Source of the DNA: Solibacillus sp. FSL W7-1464
Lineage (GTDB): Bacteria; Bacillota; Bacilli; Bacillales_A; Planococcaceae
Assembly (NCBI RefSeq): GCF_038004425.1
Contig: NZ_JBBORC010000001.1
Coordinates: forward strand, 2,271,001-2,335,000
Length of the DNA stretch: 64,000 nt
Direction of reading: 5' to 3'
Position numbers and translations under genes: made by a program. Shown piece by piece: positions 17,940 through 26,251 of the stretch (positions are counted from its first letter, which is position 1; the number at the start of each line of letters is the position of its first letter). Under the pieces are notes generated by a model. The model was not told the DNA's origin. It made no database searches and saw only the letters and a program-made list of their open reading frames with translations.

Positions 17940-18920
17940 CTATTTTTGAAAAAACAATGATTGATCATCGGCAGTTAAAATGCTTTGTTTTTCCTCTTGC
18001 AGCGCCTGTTCTTTTTCGGTTGTCATGCTCAGTTTTTGCTTCAAATCCCGAAGTGTATTCGCCACATCATCCTGTACACGCAAAAGCTGATCGATTGCAG
18101 TTGTAATTTTCGAATGAACCGACCAGTCGGTAAAAATATTATCGAAAAAGTAATCCGTAAACATGATAAAACCATCCGTATGAACTTCCAGTGTATTTTG
18201 GCGCATCTCTTTAATATCGAGCAGTTCGTTTTGGAATCGTTGAAGGGCCATCTGTGCTTCGTGCAAATAGCCGTTCGTCTCTTCCAGCTTGTCATGCTTT
18301 AATGCCGTTGCGATAAAGCCTCCGCCTAAAAATGTATCCCATGTCGAGTAGGATTTGGCATCCTGCAATTTCGAGCCGGCATCCGTCAGCTTATTGAATG
18401 CCTGTTTACCCGCATCAATCGCTTCATGGATTTCGGTTTTCAGCTGTTTGCATAAAAGCTCCTGTTCAATGATGCCCGTTAATTCCTTCGCTGCTGCAGG
18501 TGCATTTGCCATCAGCCACACTTGTTTTTCATTTTCTATTTTCTTCAGCTGCTCACGTATAGTTGAAACATCTATTGCGCTTAATCGCTGAACGAGTTTA
18601 CCCCGGTCTTCCTGTAAATCCTTAAACGTCAGCTGCGCTTCGACCAGCTTCAGCTCTGAAACGGCAACCTGGTCCATATTCTGTTCGATCAGCTCATCCT
18701 TTTTCCCGGACCAGCCGCGAAATAGATTCACGAACGAAAACCCCTCGAGCTTATTCAATTGCTGGCGTGCCTTTTGCAGATTCTGTTCATGCTGCTCAAT
18801 ATCCTGCTCGGTATGCTGGATCTGCTGTTCAAGACTTTCGATTTTTTTGCTCAGTTTTTCCGCTTCCAAAAGTTGAATGTAATGCTGTTCTGATTGCTGC
18901 TGCAATTGCTGCCATCCCAT
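17940..18920 (-). CDS. Coiled-coil protein of unknown function
   Basis: About 326 residues, dominated by glutamine- and glutamate-rich coiled coils (about 1-60 and 75-125) with a central non-coiled segment YSTWDTFLGGGFIATALKHDKL that resembles a membrane-associating or packing element, then a further helical region. No signal peptide or catalytic motif is visible. The ATG at 18920 follows AAGGAG by eight bases. It is preceded by the lone ATPase gene (54-base gap), which could make a two-gene unit. I do not recognise a characterised family; a structural or scaffold role is only a guess. Confidence 0.65.
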   Translation of the reverse strand: MGWQQLQQQSEQHYIQLLEAEKLSKKIESLEQQIQHTEQDIEQHEQNLQKARQQLNKLEGFSFVNLFRGWSGKKDELIEQNMDQVAVSELKLVEAQLTFKDLQEDRGKLVQRLSAIDVSTIREQLKKIENEKQVWLMANAPAAAKELTGIIEQELLCKQLKTEIHEAIDAGKQAFNKLTDAGSKLQDAKSYSTWDTFLGGGFIATALKHDKLEETNGYLHEAQMALQRFQNELLDIKEMRQNTLEVHTDGFIMFTDYFFDNIFTDWSVHSKITTAIDQLLRVQDDVANTLRDLKQKLSMTTEKEQALQEEKQSILTADDQSLFFQK

Positions 18921-18974
18921 ATTCTTCACTCCTTTATAAATCCTTTATAGTTACCCGACATCTGTAATCGATTG

Positions 18975-19718
18975 CTAATCCAGTTCATCCTCATTGTCTT
19001 CAAACAAATTTTGCAGCATTTTATCACGGTGCTGCAAAAAATACGAGGTTACCTGATAATGTTCGGTTTCTTCATACTTTACCTGCTCGATGCCATGCTC
19101 ATCAAATTGATAGATGACCGCCTCCGGGAATCCGAGTAAAATCGGCGAATGTGTTGCGATGATGAATTGCACATTTCCCTGCTTTACCAAATCATTCATC
19201 AATGTTAAAAACGCCAGCTGTCTTGTCGGGGATAATGCGGCTTCCGGCTCATCCAGCAAATAGATGGCCTGCCCTGTAAACCGGTGCTGGAACAGCGAGA
19301 AAAAAGATTCCCCGTGTGACTGATGATGAAGCGATTTTCCCCCGTATGCTTTGTAGCCGTTCTCATCGGTTTCATCCAAATGCGACGCAAACTGATAAAA
19401 TGTCTCGGCACGCAGAAAAAAGCCGTTCGTTACTTTTGGCCACCACGAGAGCTTCACATAATCGCCAAGCGCGGATTCGGATTGATCCACTTCATATGCC
19501 TTATAGTTTTGTGTGCTGCCCCCTGCCGGATTGAAGCCGATCTGATCTGCAATGGCTTCGAGCAATGTCGATTTACCCGCCCCGTTTTCTCCGACGAAAA
19601 ACGTGACCCTTGCGTCCACATCCAATTCATCCATATGGCGAATAAACGGAATCGAAAACGGGTATTCGCTATAGTCCGTTATTTCTTCTTTTTTAAGTTT
19701 GACTGATTTTAAAAACAT
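18975..19718 (-). CDS. Stand-alone ABC/AAA-type ATPase
   Basis: 247-residue P-loop ATPase of the AAA_15/AAA_23 kind (SMC/RecF-like head). Walker A is FVGENGAGKST at about 41-51, a shortened signature is SHGESFFSLF, Walker B is IYLLDEPEAALSP, and the switch histidine lies in IIATHSPIL. There is no coiled-coil insertion, TM or nuclease domain. Proteins like this occur widely in Firmicutes as single orphan ATPases. The coiled-coil gene immediately downstream might supply the arm that the ATPase lacks, but I have no direct evidence for interaction. Confidence 0.75.
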   Translation of the reverse strand: MFLKSVKLKKEEITDYSEYPFSIPFIRHMDELDVDARVTFFVGENGAGKSTLLEAIADQIGFNPAGGSTQNYKAYEVDQSESALGDYVKLSWWPKVTNGFFLRAETFYQFASHLDETDENGYKAYGGKSLHHQSHGESFFSLFQHRFTGQAIYLLDEPEAALSPTRQLAFLTLMNDLVKQGNVQFIIATHSPILLGFPEAVIYQFDEHGIEQVKYEETEHYQVTSYFLQHRDKMLQNLFEDNEDELD

Positions 19719-19740
19719 CTGTTTTCTCCTTAAATCAATA

Positions 19741-19950
19741 AAAAAGTGGTGATTTCCATTCCGGGTCGGACGCTTTCCGCGGGCGTGAGGCCAACACGAA
19801 GTTGGTCACAAAAGCGTTGCTACAGGACGTGGCGTTCTTAGCTTTTGTTCCTAGTCTCAGGCGTCAGTGCTCCTGTCGCTTCGCTTTCGTCGCAAAATAA
19901 ATTACGCTATTGCCGTTGGGGTTGCCTCCCCTCCATTCCAATCGCCTTTT
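19741..19950. repeat. Dispersed repeat element, copy A (near full length)
   Basis: About 205 bases sharing an almost identical core with the copy at 38205-38440: GGACGCTTTCCGCGGGCGTG, a run around GTTGGTCACAAAAGCGTTGC and CTTTTGTTCCTAGTCTCAGG. The ends form an imperfect inverted repeat (GGTGATT..AATCGCC, with a G-T pair). There is no ORF. It fills the gap between the ATPase and AIM24 genes. Confidence 0.8.
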
Positions 19951-19977
19951 TACACATTTCCCCCTCTAAAGCAGTGT

Positions 19978-20667
19978 CTATTCCGACGATAAATACACTT
20001 CTTCAAATGGCTGAATGATGACGAATCCTTCACCGGAAAAGGCCATTTGGATCGATTCATTGCTGCCGCGTCCAATGAGTGTGCGGAACGTAATATCCGT
20101 TACAAATTCCGGCTTCAAATTCCCGGACCATGCGACTGTCGCATTCGGGTCGGTATACACTGTTTCACCCGGCTTAACGATCAGTGTCAGCGGTTCAAAA
20201 TGGGTTGTAATCGCCACTTTTCCTTTGCCGTCCAGCATGACGTTGAATAAGCCGCCTGCCATCATACCGGCCATTTTGCGCATAAGTCGTATATCCCAAT
20301 TGATTGACGGTTCAAATGCAAGCAGGTCATTGCCGTTCACACACAGACTTTCGTTCTGCAAATCAAAAATGGTAATCTTTTTTCCTTGGTCAGCTAAATA
20401 TAACCGGCCTTTCCCTTTAGCCTTCATCAATTGCGTACCTTCACCGGTCAATGCTTTCTTGAACATTTTCGACACGCCGTGCTCCAGCATGCGCTCACGC
20501 TCAAACTTGATCGAACCGACGTAGGCAATCATTGCGCCCATTTTCGACCATACTTCCCCGTTCAGATTTACTTCAAGTACACGATCGGTTTCCAATTCAA
20601 AATAATCATTTTCATTCTGGTCTTGCTGCGTCTTGTTGACAAAATCACGAATGGAATAGTTCCCCAT
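19978..20667 (-). CDS. AIM24-family protein
   Basis: About 229 aa protein of the AIM24/TIGR00266 family, a TRAP-like beta-fold of unknown biochemical role. Typical segments are LNGEVWSKMGAMIAYVG near residue 42, LTGEGTQLMKAKGKGRLYLAD in the middle and RTLIGRGSNESIQMAFSGEG near the C-terminus. The ATG at 20667 has AGGGAGG eight bases upstream; the longer frame start is not supported. It stands alone between a repeat element and a divergent stress gene. Some bacterial members are linked to stress or membrane processes, but function is unproven. Confidence 0.8.
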   Translation of the reverse strand: MGNYSIRDFVNKTQQDQNENDYFELETDRVLEVNLNGEVWSKMGAMIAYVGSIKFERERMLEHGVSKMFKKALTGEGTQLMKAKGKGRLYLADQGKKITIFDLQNESLCVNGNDLLAFEPSINWDIRLMRKMAGMMAGGLFNVMLDGKGKVAITTHFEPLTLIVKPGETVYTDPNATVAWSGNLKPEFVTDITFRTLIGRGSNESIQMAFSGEGFVIIQPFEEVYLSSE

Positions 20668-20817
20668 CAGTAAAACCTCCCTTTTCATGTTCTACGGATT
20701 AGATACTGGATAAGTTTCGAATTTTCTGCATTTTGTAATTGTATTAAGGCACGATTGTTTTCAATCACTACCATCTGAATAATATTTGCATTACAATAAA
20801 AAAAAGAGGTGATCATG

Positions 20818-21201
20818 ATGGAGTACCGACGTGAAATCGCTTTAGTGTACAGTGTTGAGGAAGCTATGACAAAGCTGAACATGATTAGAGGGCACGGTTT
20901 TTCCGAGCATGAAATCCATGTGTTTTCAAAAGATCTTCACCCGTTACAATCTCTGAAAATGTATACCGACATTCAAGTCCACCTTGCCGGCAACTGGCTC
21001 GACCAGCTCATCAGCTTTGTGACGCGTCAAAATGTTTATGAAGTGAGCTTGCGTATTTTGCATCTCACTCCGGAAGAAACCGCCCATTACGGGCATGGCA
21101 TTGAACTTGGGGCAATCTTTCTGTTTGCCGAGCACGAGCACCCGTATGAAAAGGAACCGAATAAACAGCATGCAGCATTCAATCTTAATGCGGTGGAATA
21201 A
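20818..21201 (+). CDS. YflT/GSP17M-like general stress protein
   Basis: About 127 residues. The N-terminal half (YRREIALVYSVEEAMTKLNMIRGHGFSEHEIHVFSKD) matches the YflT/general stress protein 17M domain, which has a ferredoxin-like alpha/beta fold and usually belongs to the sigma-B regulon. The C-terminal half is divergent. The ATG at 20818 is eight bases from GAGG; ATG at 20815 is also possible. It is a lone plus-strand gene in a minus-strand neighbourhood. I did not find a convincing sigma-B promoter upstream. Confidence 0.65.
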   Translation: MEYRREIALVYSVEEAMTKLNMIRGHGFSEHEIHVFSKDLHPLQSLKMYTDIQVHLAGNWLDQLISFVTRQNVYEVSLRILHLTPEETAHYGHGIELGAIFLFAEHEHPYEKEPNKQHAAFNLNAVE

Positions 21202-21203
21202 TT

Positions 21204-21599
21204 TTATAAAGAACTGCCGTCGATCATAATGAATTTTACGATTAATGCACCAACGACCAAACTGATGATGATCCCGTTCAAAATAAGCACAAATCCCTTT
21301 GGAAACGGTATTTTTAAAAGCGATGCAATGGTCCAGTGAATGAGACTGTAAACAAATAGCGCAATTAACGTTCCAAAAGCTTGAAAGGCAATGGTCAGCA
21401 GCCTGCCTGAATTTGAAATGTCTCCGGGTGGTGCATCAGCAGCGGTAAACAGCATCCCCATGATAAACAACATTGATAGGAAATAACAGCTGTAGCCGAT
21501 CAGGCTGACCATCGCCGTATAGAGGAAGCAGTTTACAATTTTAATTATTTTCATTGTGTTGCCGACCACCCTAAAAGTTTTCTGCAATGAAATGCGCAT
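21204..21599 (-). CDS. Small membrane protein, unknown function
   Basis: Up to 131 residues with three membrane helices (about 20-52, 66-92, 100-125). The first ATG directly abuts the stop of the TPR gene and has only a weak GGAAA; an internal ATG at 21554 (MKIIKIVN) follows AGGGTGG and may be the real start, giving about 116 aa. It is probably cotranscribed with the TPR gene. It is convergent with the stress gene, whose stop is two bases away. No family recognised. Confidence 0.5.
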   Translation of the reverse strand: MRISLQKTFRVVGNTMKIIKIVNCFLYTAMVSLIGYSCYFLSMLFIMGMLFTAADAPPGDISNSGRLLTIAFQAFGTLIALFVYSLIHWTIASLLKIPFPKGFVLILNGIIISLVVGALIVKFIMIDGSSL

Positions 21600-22091
21600 T
21601 TATTTCCACACTTCATTTAATTTATCACTATAAAAATTTATCGCATTTTTGTATTTCTGAATTTGAGGGTCAGATGAAGTAGTCGCTAAGTTTTTCAATA
21701 GAAGCTCCAGTGAACGCTCATGTTCATTCAAGTTAAACAGCGTCATGGCATAAAATACTTGAATGGCTAAATTGTGCGGAAACTTCTCCAGCCCTTCTTC
21801 AAGTGTATGTTTTGAACTTTCGTATTCTCCCAGTGTTCTGTATGTACTGCCGAGACCTAAATAAGCATTCGCTAAATCTTCTTCTTTCAAATTACCTTGA
21901 ATCGCCTTTTCATAGTACGGTACAGCTTTGGACTCTTCTCCTAGCATATCATAGCTCCATGCACACTGATAATTTACATAGCCATCTTTCGGATGTTGTT
22001 CAACCAAACTCAATAATTGTTGGTTGGATTGTCGTAATTCCCCCTCACTCCTTAAATCAATTGCTCTTTGTAGTTGATTGATTTCCTTCAT
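21600..22091 (-). CDS. Tetratricopeptide-repeat protein
   Basis: 163 residues made of about four TPR units, for example NYQCAWSYDMLGEESKAVPYYEKAI (36-60) and AYLGLGSTYRTLGEYESSKHTLEEGL (77-102), a helical scaffold for protein binding. It resembles the tetratricopeptide proteins annotated next to small membrane proteins in Bacilli. A strong CTAGGAGG precedes the ATG. It leads a two-gene unit with the membrane protein; the partner is unknown. Confidence 0.75.
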   Translation of the reverse strand: MKEINQLQRAIDLRSEGELRQSNQQLLSLVEQHPKDGYVNYQCAWSYDMLGEESKAVPYYEKAIQGNLKEEDLANAYLGLGSTYRTLGEYESSKHTLEEGLEKFPHNLAIQVFYAMTLFNLNEHERSLELLLKNLATTSSDPQIQKYKNAINFYSDKLNEVWK

Positions 22092-22251
22092 GCATTTATC
22101 CTCCTAGAATTTCTCTTTAAATAGCATAATGGCTTCTCGTAAATTTCACTATAATAAAAAAGGAGGATTTACAATTTAATGGTCAGTAATTTTTGATAAT
22201 TTTTTTGTATTACAAACTGTTTTGTTTCAAATTATTATAGCCTGAACTAAA

Positions 22252-22297
22252 AAACACCTCAAAAATGATTGGATTGTCAATCATTCAAGAGATGTTT
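22252..22297. terminator. Long composite hairpin after mmdA
   Basis: An outer stem AAACA.CTC / GAG.TGTTT (22252-22260 with 22289-22297) encloses a perfect 8-bp inner stem (22264-22271 with 22278-22285). A/T-rich flanks on both sides would allow termination of the mmdA operon and of any plus-strand transcript. Confidence 0.7.
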
Positions 22298-22319
22298 CTT
22301 AGTGTATTTTAATTAAAAA

Positions 22320-23888
22320 TTATAGCGGAATATTTCCGTGCTTTTTGTATGGACGGTCTTCCTGCTTTGTTGAAAGCATATCCAATGCCTGGATCAGCTT
22401 AATACGTGTTTCACGTGGATCGATAACATCGTCAACCATACCGCGTGATGCCGCTACATAAGGATTAGCGAATTTTTCTTTGTATTCTTCAATTTTCGCT
22501 GCACGTGTTGCTTCCGGATCAGCCGACTTCGCAATTTCACCTGCATGAATAATGTTTGCCGCACCAGCAGCACCCATTACAGCGATTTCAGCATTCGGCC
22601 AAGCAAATACTAAGTCCGCGCCAATTGCTTTCGAGTTCAATGCTACGTACGCACCACCGTATGCTTTACGTAAAATGACTGTAATTTTCGGTACAGTTGC
22701 TTCAGAGTAAGCATAAAGGATTTTCGCACCGTGACGGATAATCCCGCCGTGTTCCTGTTTAACACCCGGGAAGAAACCGGATACGTCCTCAAATGTAATG
22801 ACAGGCACATTGAATGCGTCACAAGTACGTACGAAACGTGCTAATTTATCAGATGAATCGATATCCAATCCGCCAGCAAGGAACTTCGGCTGGTTACATA
22901 CTAGACCAACTGATTCGCCCGCGATACGTGCAAAACCAACAACGATATTTTTCGCGAATTCTTTTTGCACTTCCATGAATGAACCTTCGTCAACTACTTG
23001 TTCTACTACTTTACGAACATCATAAGATTTTGTTTGGTCGATCGGCACAACATCAACAAGTTCTGAACGGAAGTTATCGCCTTCCGGAGCAGCTTGTTTC
23101 GGTGCTTTTTCTCTGTTGTTCTGTGGTAAGTATGAAAGCAGTTGCTGAATTTGTGCAATGGCAGCTTCTTCGTTTTCAGCACGGAAGTGGGCATTCCCTG
23201 AAGTCGCGTTATGCACTTTAGAACCGCCAAGACCTTCTGCCGAAATTTTCTCGCCTGTAACTGTTTCAATTACTTTAGGACCTGTAATGAACATTTGAGA
23301 TGTTTTATCAACCATTAAAATAAAGTCTGTAATCGCTGGTGAATAAACAGCACCACCCGCACAAGGTCCCATAATTACCGAGATTTGCGGAATTACACCT
23401 GAATAGATTGAGTTACGGTAGAAGATGTGACCGTACCCGTCAAGTGATAATACACCTTCTTGAATACGCGCACCGCCTGAATCGTTAATGCCGATAAACG
23501 GCGTACCGTTTTTCGCTGCCAAATCCATTACTGCTGCGATTTTTTTCGCGTGCATTTCACCAAGCGCACCACCGAATACTGTGAAGTCCTGTGCAAATAA
23601 ATACACATTACGCCCATTGATTTTACCGAAACCAGTAACTACGCCGTCACCAGGGCCTTCCAGTTTGTCCATGCCGAAATCAACAGTACGGTGTGTGATG
23701 AAAGGATTGATTTCAACGAATGACCCTTCATCCAATAACATATCAATACGTTCACGGGCAGTCATTTTCCCTTTTTCATGCTGCTTTTCGATACGCGCAT
23801 CCCCGCCACCAAGCTGGATCGCTTCTTTACGGTCATAAAGCTCATTAATTTTATCAAACATATCTGGAGTTACTGTCGTCGTTGTCAT
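22320..23888 (-). CDS. mmdA: Acyl-CoA carboxyltransferase (propionyl-CoA carboxylase beta / methylmalonyl-CoA decarboxylase alpha; YqjD)
   Basis: 522-residue biotin-dependent carboxyltransferase with N- and C-terminal crotonase-fold halves. GGALGEMHAKK, GPCAGGAVYSPA and the C-half GGAYVALNSKAIGADLVFAWP form the acyl-CoA and biotin sites. It is the orthologue of B. subtilis YqjD and is cotranscribed with methylmalonyl-CoA epimerase (2-base gap). No biotin carboxylase, biotin carrier or decarboxylase membrane subunit lies in the window. With MutAB and MeaB 3 kb away, propionyl-CoA carboxylation to methylmalonyl-CoA is the more likely direction, using a shared biotin carboxylase encoded elsewhere. 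Confidence 0.9.
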   Translation of the reverse strand: MTTTTVTPDMFDKINELYDRKEAIQLGGGDARIEKQHEKGKMTARERIDMLLDEGSFVEINPFITHRTVDFGMDKLEGPGDGVVTGFGKINGRNVYLFAQDFTVFGGALGEMHAKKIAAVMDLAAKNGTPFIGINDSGGARIQEGVLSLDGYGHIFYRNSIYSGVIPQISVIMGPCAGGAVYSPAITDFILMVDKTSQMFITGPKVIETVTGEKISAEGLGGSKVHNATSGNAHFRAENEEAAIAQIQQLLSYLPQNNREKAPKQAAPEGDNFRSELVDVVPIDQTKSYDVRKVVEQVVDEGSFMEVQKEFAKNIVVGFARIAGESVGLVCNQPKFLAGGLDIDSSDKLARFVRTCDAFNVPVITFEDVSGFFPGVKQEHGGIIRHGAKILYAYSEATVPKITVILRKAYGGAYVALNSKAIGADLVFAWPNAEIAVMGAAGAANIIHAGEIAKSADPEATRAAKIEEYKEKFANPYVAASRGMVDDVIDPRETRIKLIQALDMLSTKQEDRPYKKHGNIPL

Positions 23889-23890
23889 CG

Positions 23891-24304
23891 TTATTTATCC
23901 CCTTTTCCGCTTTTATCGCATAATTCATAAAGTACACCATATGAGTCTTTCGGGTGTAAAAATGCTACTTCCGCGCCGCCAGCACCTGGGCCAGGCTCTT
24001 CGGATAATAGTCGTACACCTTTTTCACGAAGTTCAGCCATGCGCTCACGAATACCTGTTACTCCGAATGCAACATGGTGAATGCCTTCTCCGCGCTTTTC
24101 CAAGAAGCCGTGGATTGCGCTTTTTTCACTCATTGGCTCAAGCAGTTCAATTTTTACGTTGCCTGCATCGATAAAAGCAACTTTTACTTGCTGTGATTCT
24201 ACTTCTTCCATCTTTAATAATTTCAAGCCTAACGTTTCTGTGTAATATGTAATACGTTCTTCAATATTACGTACGGCAATGCCGATATGATCCACTTTTT
24301 CCAC
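23891..24304 (-). CDS. mce: Methylmalonyl-CoA epimerase
   Basis: 137-aa vicinal-oxygen-chelate (glyoxalase-like) enzyme interconverting (R)- and (S)-methylmalonyl-CoA, the step between carboxylase and mutase. Metal ligands are in VDHIGIAV (His6), VKIELLEP (Glu) and IHHVAFGV (His), with YGVLYELC at the C-terminus. Translation starts at a GTG (24302-24304) eight bases after GGGAG. It is the first gene of the mce-mmdA operon. A 17-bp dyad lies about 45 bases upstream. Confidence 0.92.
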   Translation of the reverse strand: MEKVDHIGIAVRNIEERITYYTETLGLKLLKMEEVESQQVKVAFIDAGNVKIELLEPMSEKSAIHGFLEKRGEGIHHVAFGVTGIRERMAELREKGVRLLSEEPGPGAGGAEVAFLHPKDSYGVLYELCDKSGKGDK

Positions 24305-24346
24305 GGTACTGACTCCCTTTTGAATAAAATTATTAATGCCGCCTCA

Positions 24347-24363
24347 TCTGAATCGTGTTCAGA
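24347..24363. promoter_or_regulatory. Dyad upstream of mce, possible operator
   Basis: TCTGAA-TCGTG-TTCAGA is a perfect 6-bp dyad in the leader/promoter region of mce-mmdA. It is too short and lacks a T tract for a terminator. The size fits a TetR- or GntR-type operator; no regulator gene for it is visible here. Confidence 0.35.
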
Positions 24364-24507
24364 CATTTGTTGACTGCTTTTTTTATTGGGTATTTGGACG
24401 CCCGATAAAAAATTTTATAAAATTTCGAAAATGTAAAATCTAATGTACTTGAGAATTCCTTCAAATTTGATAAACTAGTACTAGTTCATATTGAAGGAGC
24501 GAAAAGA

Positions 24508-24603
24508 ATGAGCAACAAAAAGTTTCAAAAAATAGTCGTTTATTCAATGGTTGTTATCATGTTAATCTCAACTGTTGCAATGGGTGTCGCAGCAATTATG
24601 TAA
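24508..24603 (+). CDS. prli42: Prli42-like stressosome-associated miniprotein
   Basis: A 31-codon gene, starting MSNKKFQKIVVY and continuing as a single hydrophobic helix (VVIMLISTVAMGVAAIM). GAAGGAG lies nine bases before the ATG and a clean terminator begins at the stop codon, so it is a complete mono-cistronic unit. Length, the MSNKK..KIVVY basic N-terminus and single helix match Prli42, first described in Listeria as the membrane anchor of the stressosome (RsbR contact). Function here is inferred from that resemblance; no rsb genes are in the window. Confidence 0.75.
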   Translation: MSNKKFQKIVVYSMVVIMLISTVAMGVAAIM

Positions 24604-24628
24604 TGGATGTTTATGCATCCATTTTTTT
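24603..24628 (+). terminator. Terminator of the Prli42-like gene
   Basis: ATGGATG-TTTATG-CATCCAT hairpin followed directly by seven T; it overlaps the last base of the stop codon. Confidence 0.9.
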
Positions 24629-24645
24629 ATTTTCTCCTGGGAATT

Positions 24646-24682
24646 AAAATTGATTCCCGTTCCGGGTCGGACGCTTTCCGCT
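24646..24682. repeat. Dispersed repeat element, truncated remnant (copy B)
   Basis: AAAATTGATTCCCGTTCCGG followed by GTCGGACGCTTTCCGC matches the left end of the repeat copies at 19741 and 38205; similarity stops abruptly 14 bases before the stop of the next gene. Confidence 0.7.
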
Positions 24683-24695
24683 ATCAAGTTCCCGA

Positions 24696-25652
24696 TTATT
24701 TCATTCCCCTGAACGATTGCTTGATGACCAGGTATTCATCCATTTCTTCGATGAACTGGTACAGCGCGGCCATGGCGAGGAATGTTTCGTGATCATTTGG
24801 CAAAGGCATTTGGGCGAACTCTCCTTTTACTTTGTCGAGCTTTTCCAAAAAGCGGCTTGCCGTGTTCCCGGAATGCACGTTTTCACTCAAATCTTCCATG
24901 AAGGCCGCAATTAATGTAGCCTGCTCTGTCATTACCGGAAGGGTCGTGATTTTCGGCAACACCCGCTCGATGATTTCCAGCTGTCTTTCACGCATATCAA
25001 AATACAGATAAAACGTATTTTCTTTACGGGTGACGTGATTTTCAACATCCTGGAATGCGAGCGCTTTTCCTGCCTCGACCACTTTCGCCGCCTCAATCAG
25101 TTCATGACCGTCCCACAATGTATCGCCATCTCTCAAATAGCCTGCGATTTCCGCAAGAATTTTTTTCAATAACGACTCCAATTTTTCGCGGTGGTAATAC
25201 AGGCCCTGCTGGATATCCGGCATATACATATTGACGACCAACCCTACCCCATAACCGATTGCCATTAAGTAAAATTCATTGATAAGCAGATCGACGGTAA
25301 AATTGGCGGTCAAATAAATGTGCATCATGATGACCGAACTTGAGATAAAACCTTCCACAACCTTCAGTGACACGATTGTCGGAATGAAAAGAATCATCAC
25401 AATCCCCAAAATAACCGGCGAATAACCGAATATTTCGAAAAATATAAACGCATAAACAATCCCGATAAATGTTGAAACAATCCGGGTATACACTGCATGG
25501 AGAGATTTACGCTTAGTTGATTGAATGCTTAAAATCGTCAGAATACCAGCCGCCGTGAAAAACTGCAAATCAAAATATTGGGCAATTGCTATCGCAACAG
25601 CAGCACCAATGGCTGTTTTTAAAGTCCGATAGCCGATTGAAAATTTCTTCAT
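24696..25652 (-). CDS. yqjA: Aromatic acid exporter-family membrane protein (YqjA-like)
   Basis: 318 residues: about five or six membrane helices in the N-terminal half (IGYRTLKTAIGAAVAIAIAQ, FFTAAGILTILSIQSTKRKS, then three more) and a C-terminal soluble helical domain (about 150-318). This is the DUF939/ArAE-like architecture of B. subtilis YqjA, whose gene also neighbours yqjC and yqjD. Substrate unknown; relatives of the N-terminal domain export aromatic carboxylates. GGGGGAG precedes the ATG. The right end of its coding region is bordered by a truncated repeat element that does not enter the frame. Confidence 0.8.
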   Translation of the reverse strand: MKKFSIGYRTLKTAIGAAVAIAIAQYFDLQFFTAAGILTILSIQSTKRKSLHAVYTRIVSTFIGIVYAFIFFEIFGYSPVILGIVMILFIPTIVSLKVVEGFISSSVIMMHIYLTANFTVDLLINEFYLMAIGYGVGLVVNMYMPDIQQGLYYHREKLESLLKKILAEIAGYLRDGDTLWDGHELIEAAKVVEAGKALAFQDVENHVTRKENTFYLYFDMRERQLEIIERVLPKITTLPVMTEQATLIAAFMEDLSENVHSGNTASRFLEKLDKVKGEFAQMPLPNDHETFLAMAALYQFIEEMDEYLVIKQSFRGMK

Positions 25653-25684
25653 ATCGTTTGAACTCCCCCATTAGAGGAATGCAG

Positions 25685-25707
25685 CGGGTACGTTCGAAAC
25701 GCACCCG
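25685..25707 (-). terminator. Hairpin after brxB
   Basis: Ten-base arms (25685-25694 with 25698-25707) with one mismatch and a 3-base loop lie between brxB and yqjA. No T tract follows, so it may be a weak terminator or an mRNA-stabilising hairpin. Confidence 0.35.
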
Positions 25708-25729
25708 TTACACAAGTACTCTAGTAGTA

Positions 25730-26170
25730 TTAGATTTCTTCGCAGTTTTCCTCGAAGTGACCTTGAAGGTTTGTGACAACACTCATCGGGTCATGGCCTT
25801 CGATTTCAAAACGGCCAACTTCTCCTACAACTTGTCCATCTTTCAATAAAATGAATGATGGCGATGACGGGATATGGTCTTCACCGAAATAGTAACGTGC
25901 AGCTGCTGTTGCCTCTTTATCTTGACCGGCAAATACGGTTACTAGATGGTCAGGACGTTTATCGTAATGTACAGCATGTGTTGCTGCAGGACGGGCAATA
26001 CCGCCAGCACAGCCACATACAGAATTCACCATAACAAGAGTTGTTCCTTGACGGGCAAACGCTGCTTCCACATCTTCCGGAGTGCGCAGTTGTTCATAAC
26101 CTGCTGCTTCCATCTCTGCACGTGCAGTCGTTGTAATTTGTTGCATAAATAAATCATAATCCATGTTCAT
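25730..26170 (-). CDS. brxB: Bacilliredoxin BrxB (YqiW)
   Basis: 146-aa UPF0403/DUF1094 bacilliredoxin with the CGC redox motif in [10 protein letters not shown] (cysteines about 52 and 54). It removes bacillithiol from S-bacillithiolated proteins after oxidative stress. The thioredoxin-like fold, [18 protein letters not shown] and [10 protein letters not shown] match the family. It follows meaB by 135 bases containing a long inverted repeat. B. subtilis yqiW lies at the same relative place, between bkd and yqjA. Its presence implies the organism makes bacillithiol. Confidence 0.92.
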   Translation of the reverse strand: MNMDYDLFMQQITTTARAEMEAAGYEQLRTPEDVEAAFARQGTTLVMVNSVCGCAGGIARPAATHAVHYDKRPDHLVTVFAGQDKEATAAARYYFGEDHIPSSPSFILLKDGQVVGEVGRFEIEGHDPMSVVTNLQGHFEENCEEI

Positions 26171-26251
26171 AAGCTTTTTAGCCCCTTTCTATGTTCCTTT
26201 TTATCATAGCAAGGTTGCGAAAGATGTGCAAAGACTCTTGATTATCATTTG

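Noticed and set aside
20685-20882. 65-codon minus-strand ORF upstream of the AIM24 gene
   Set aside because: Covers the AIM24 promoter/leader and the start of the divergent stress gene; no ribosome site.
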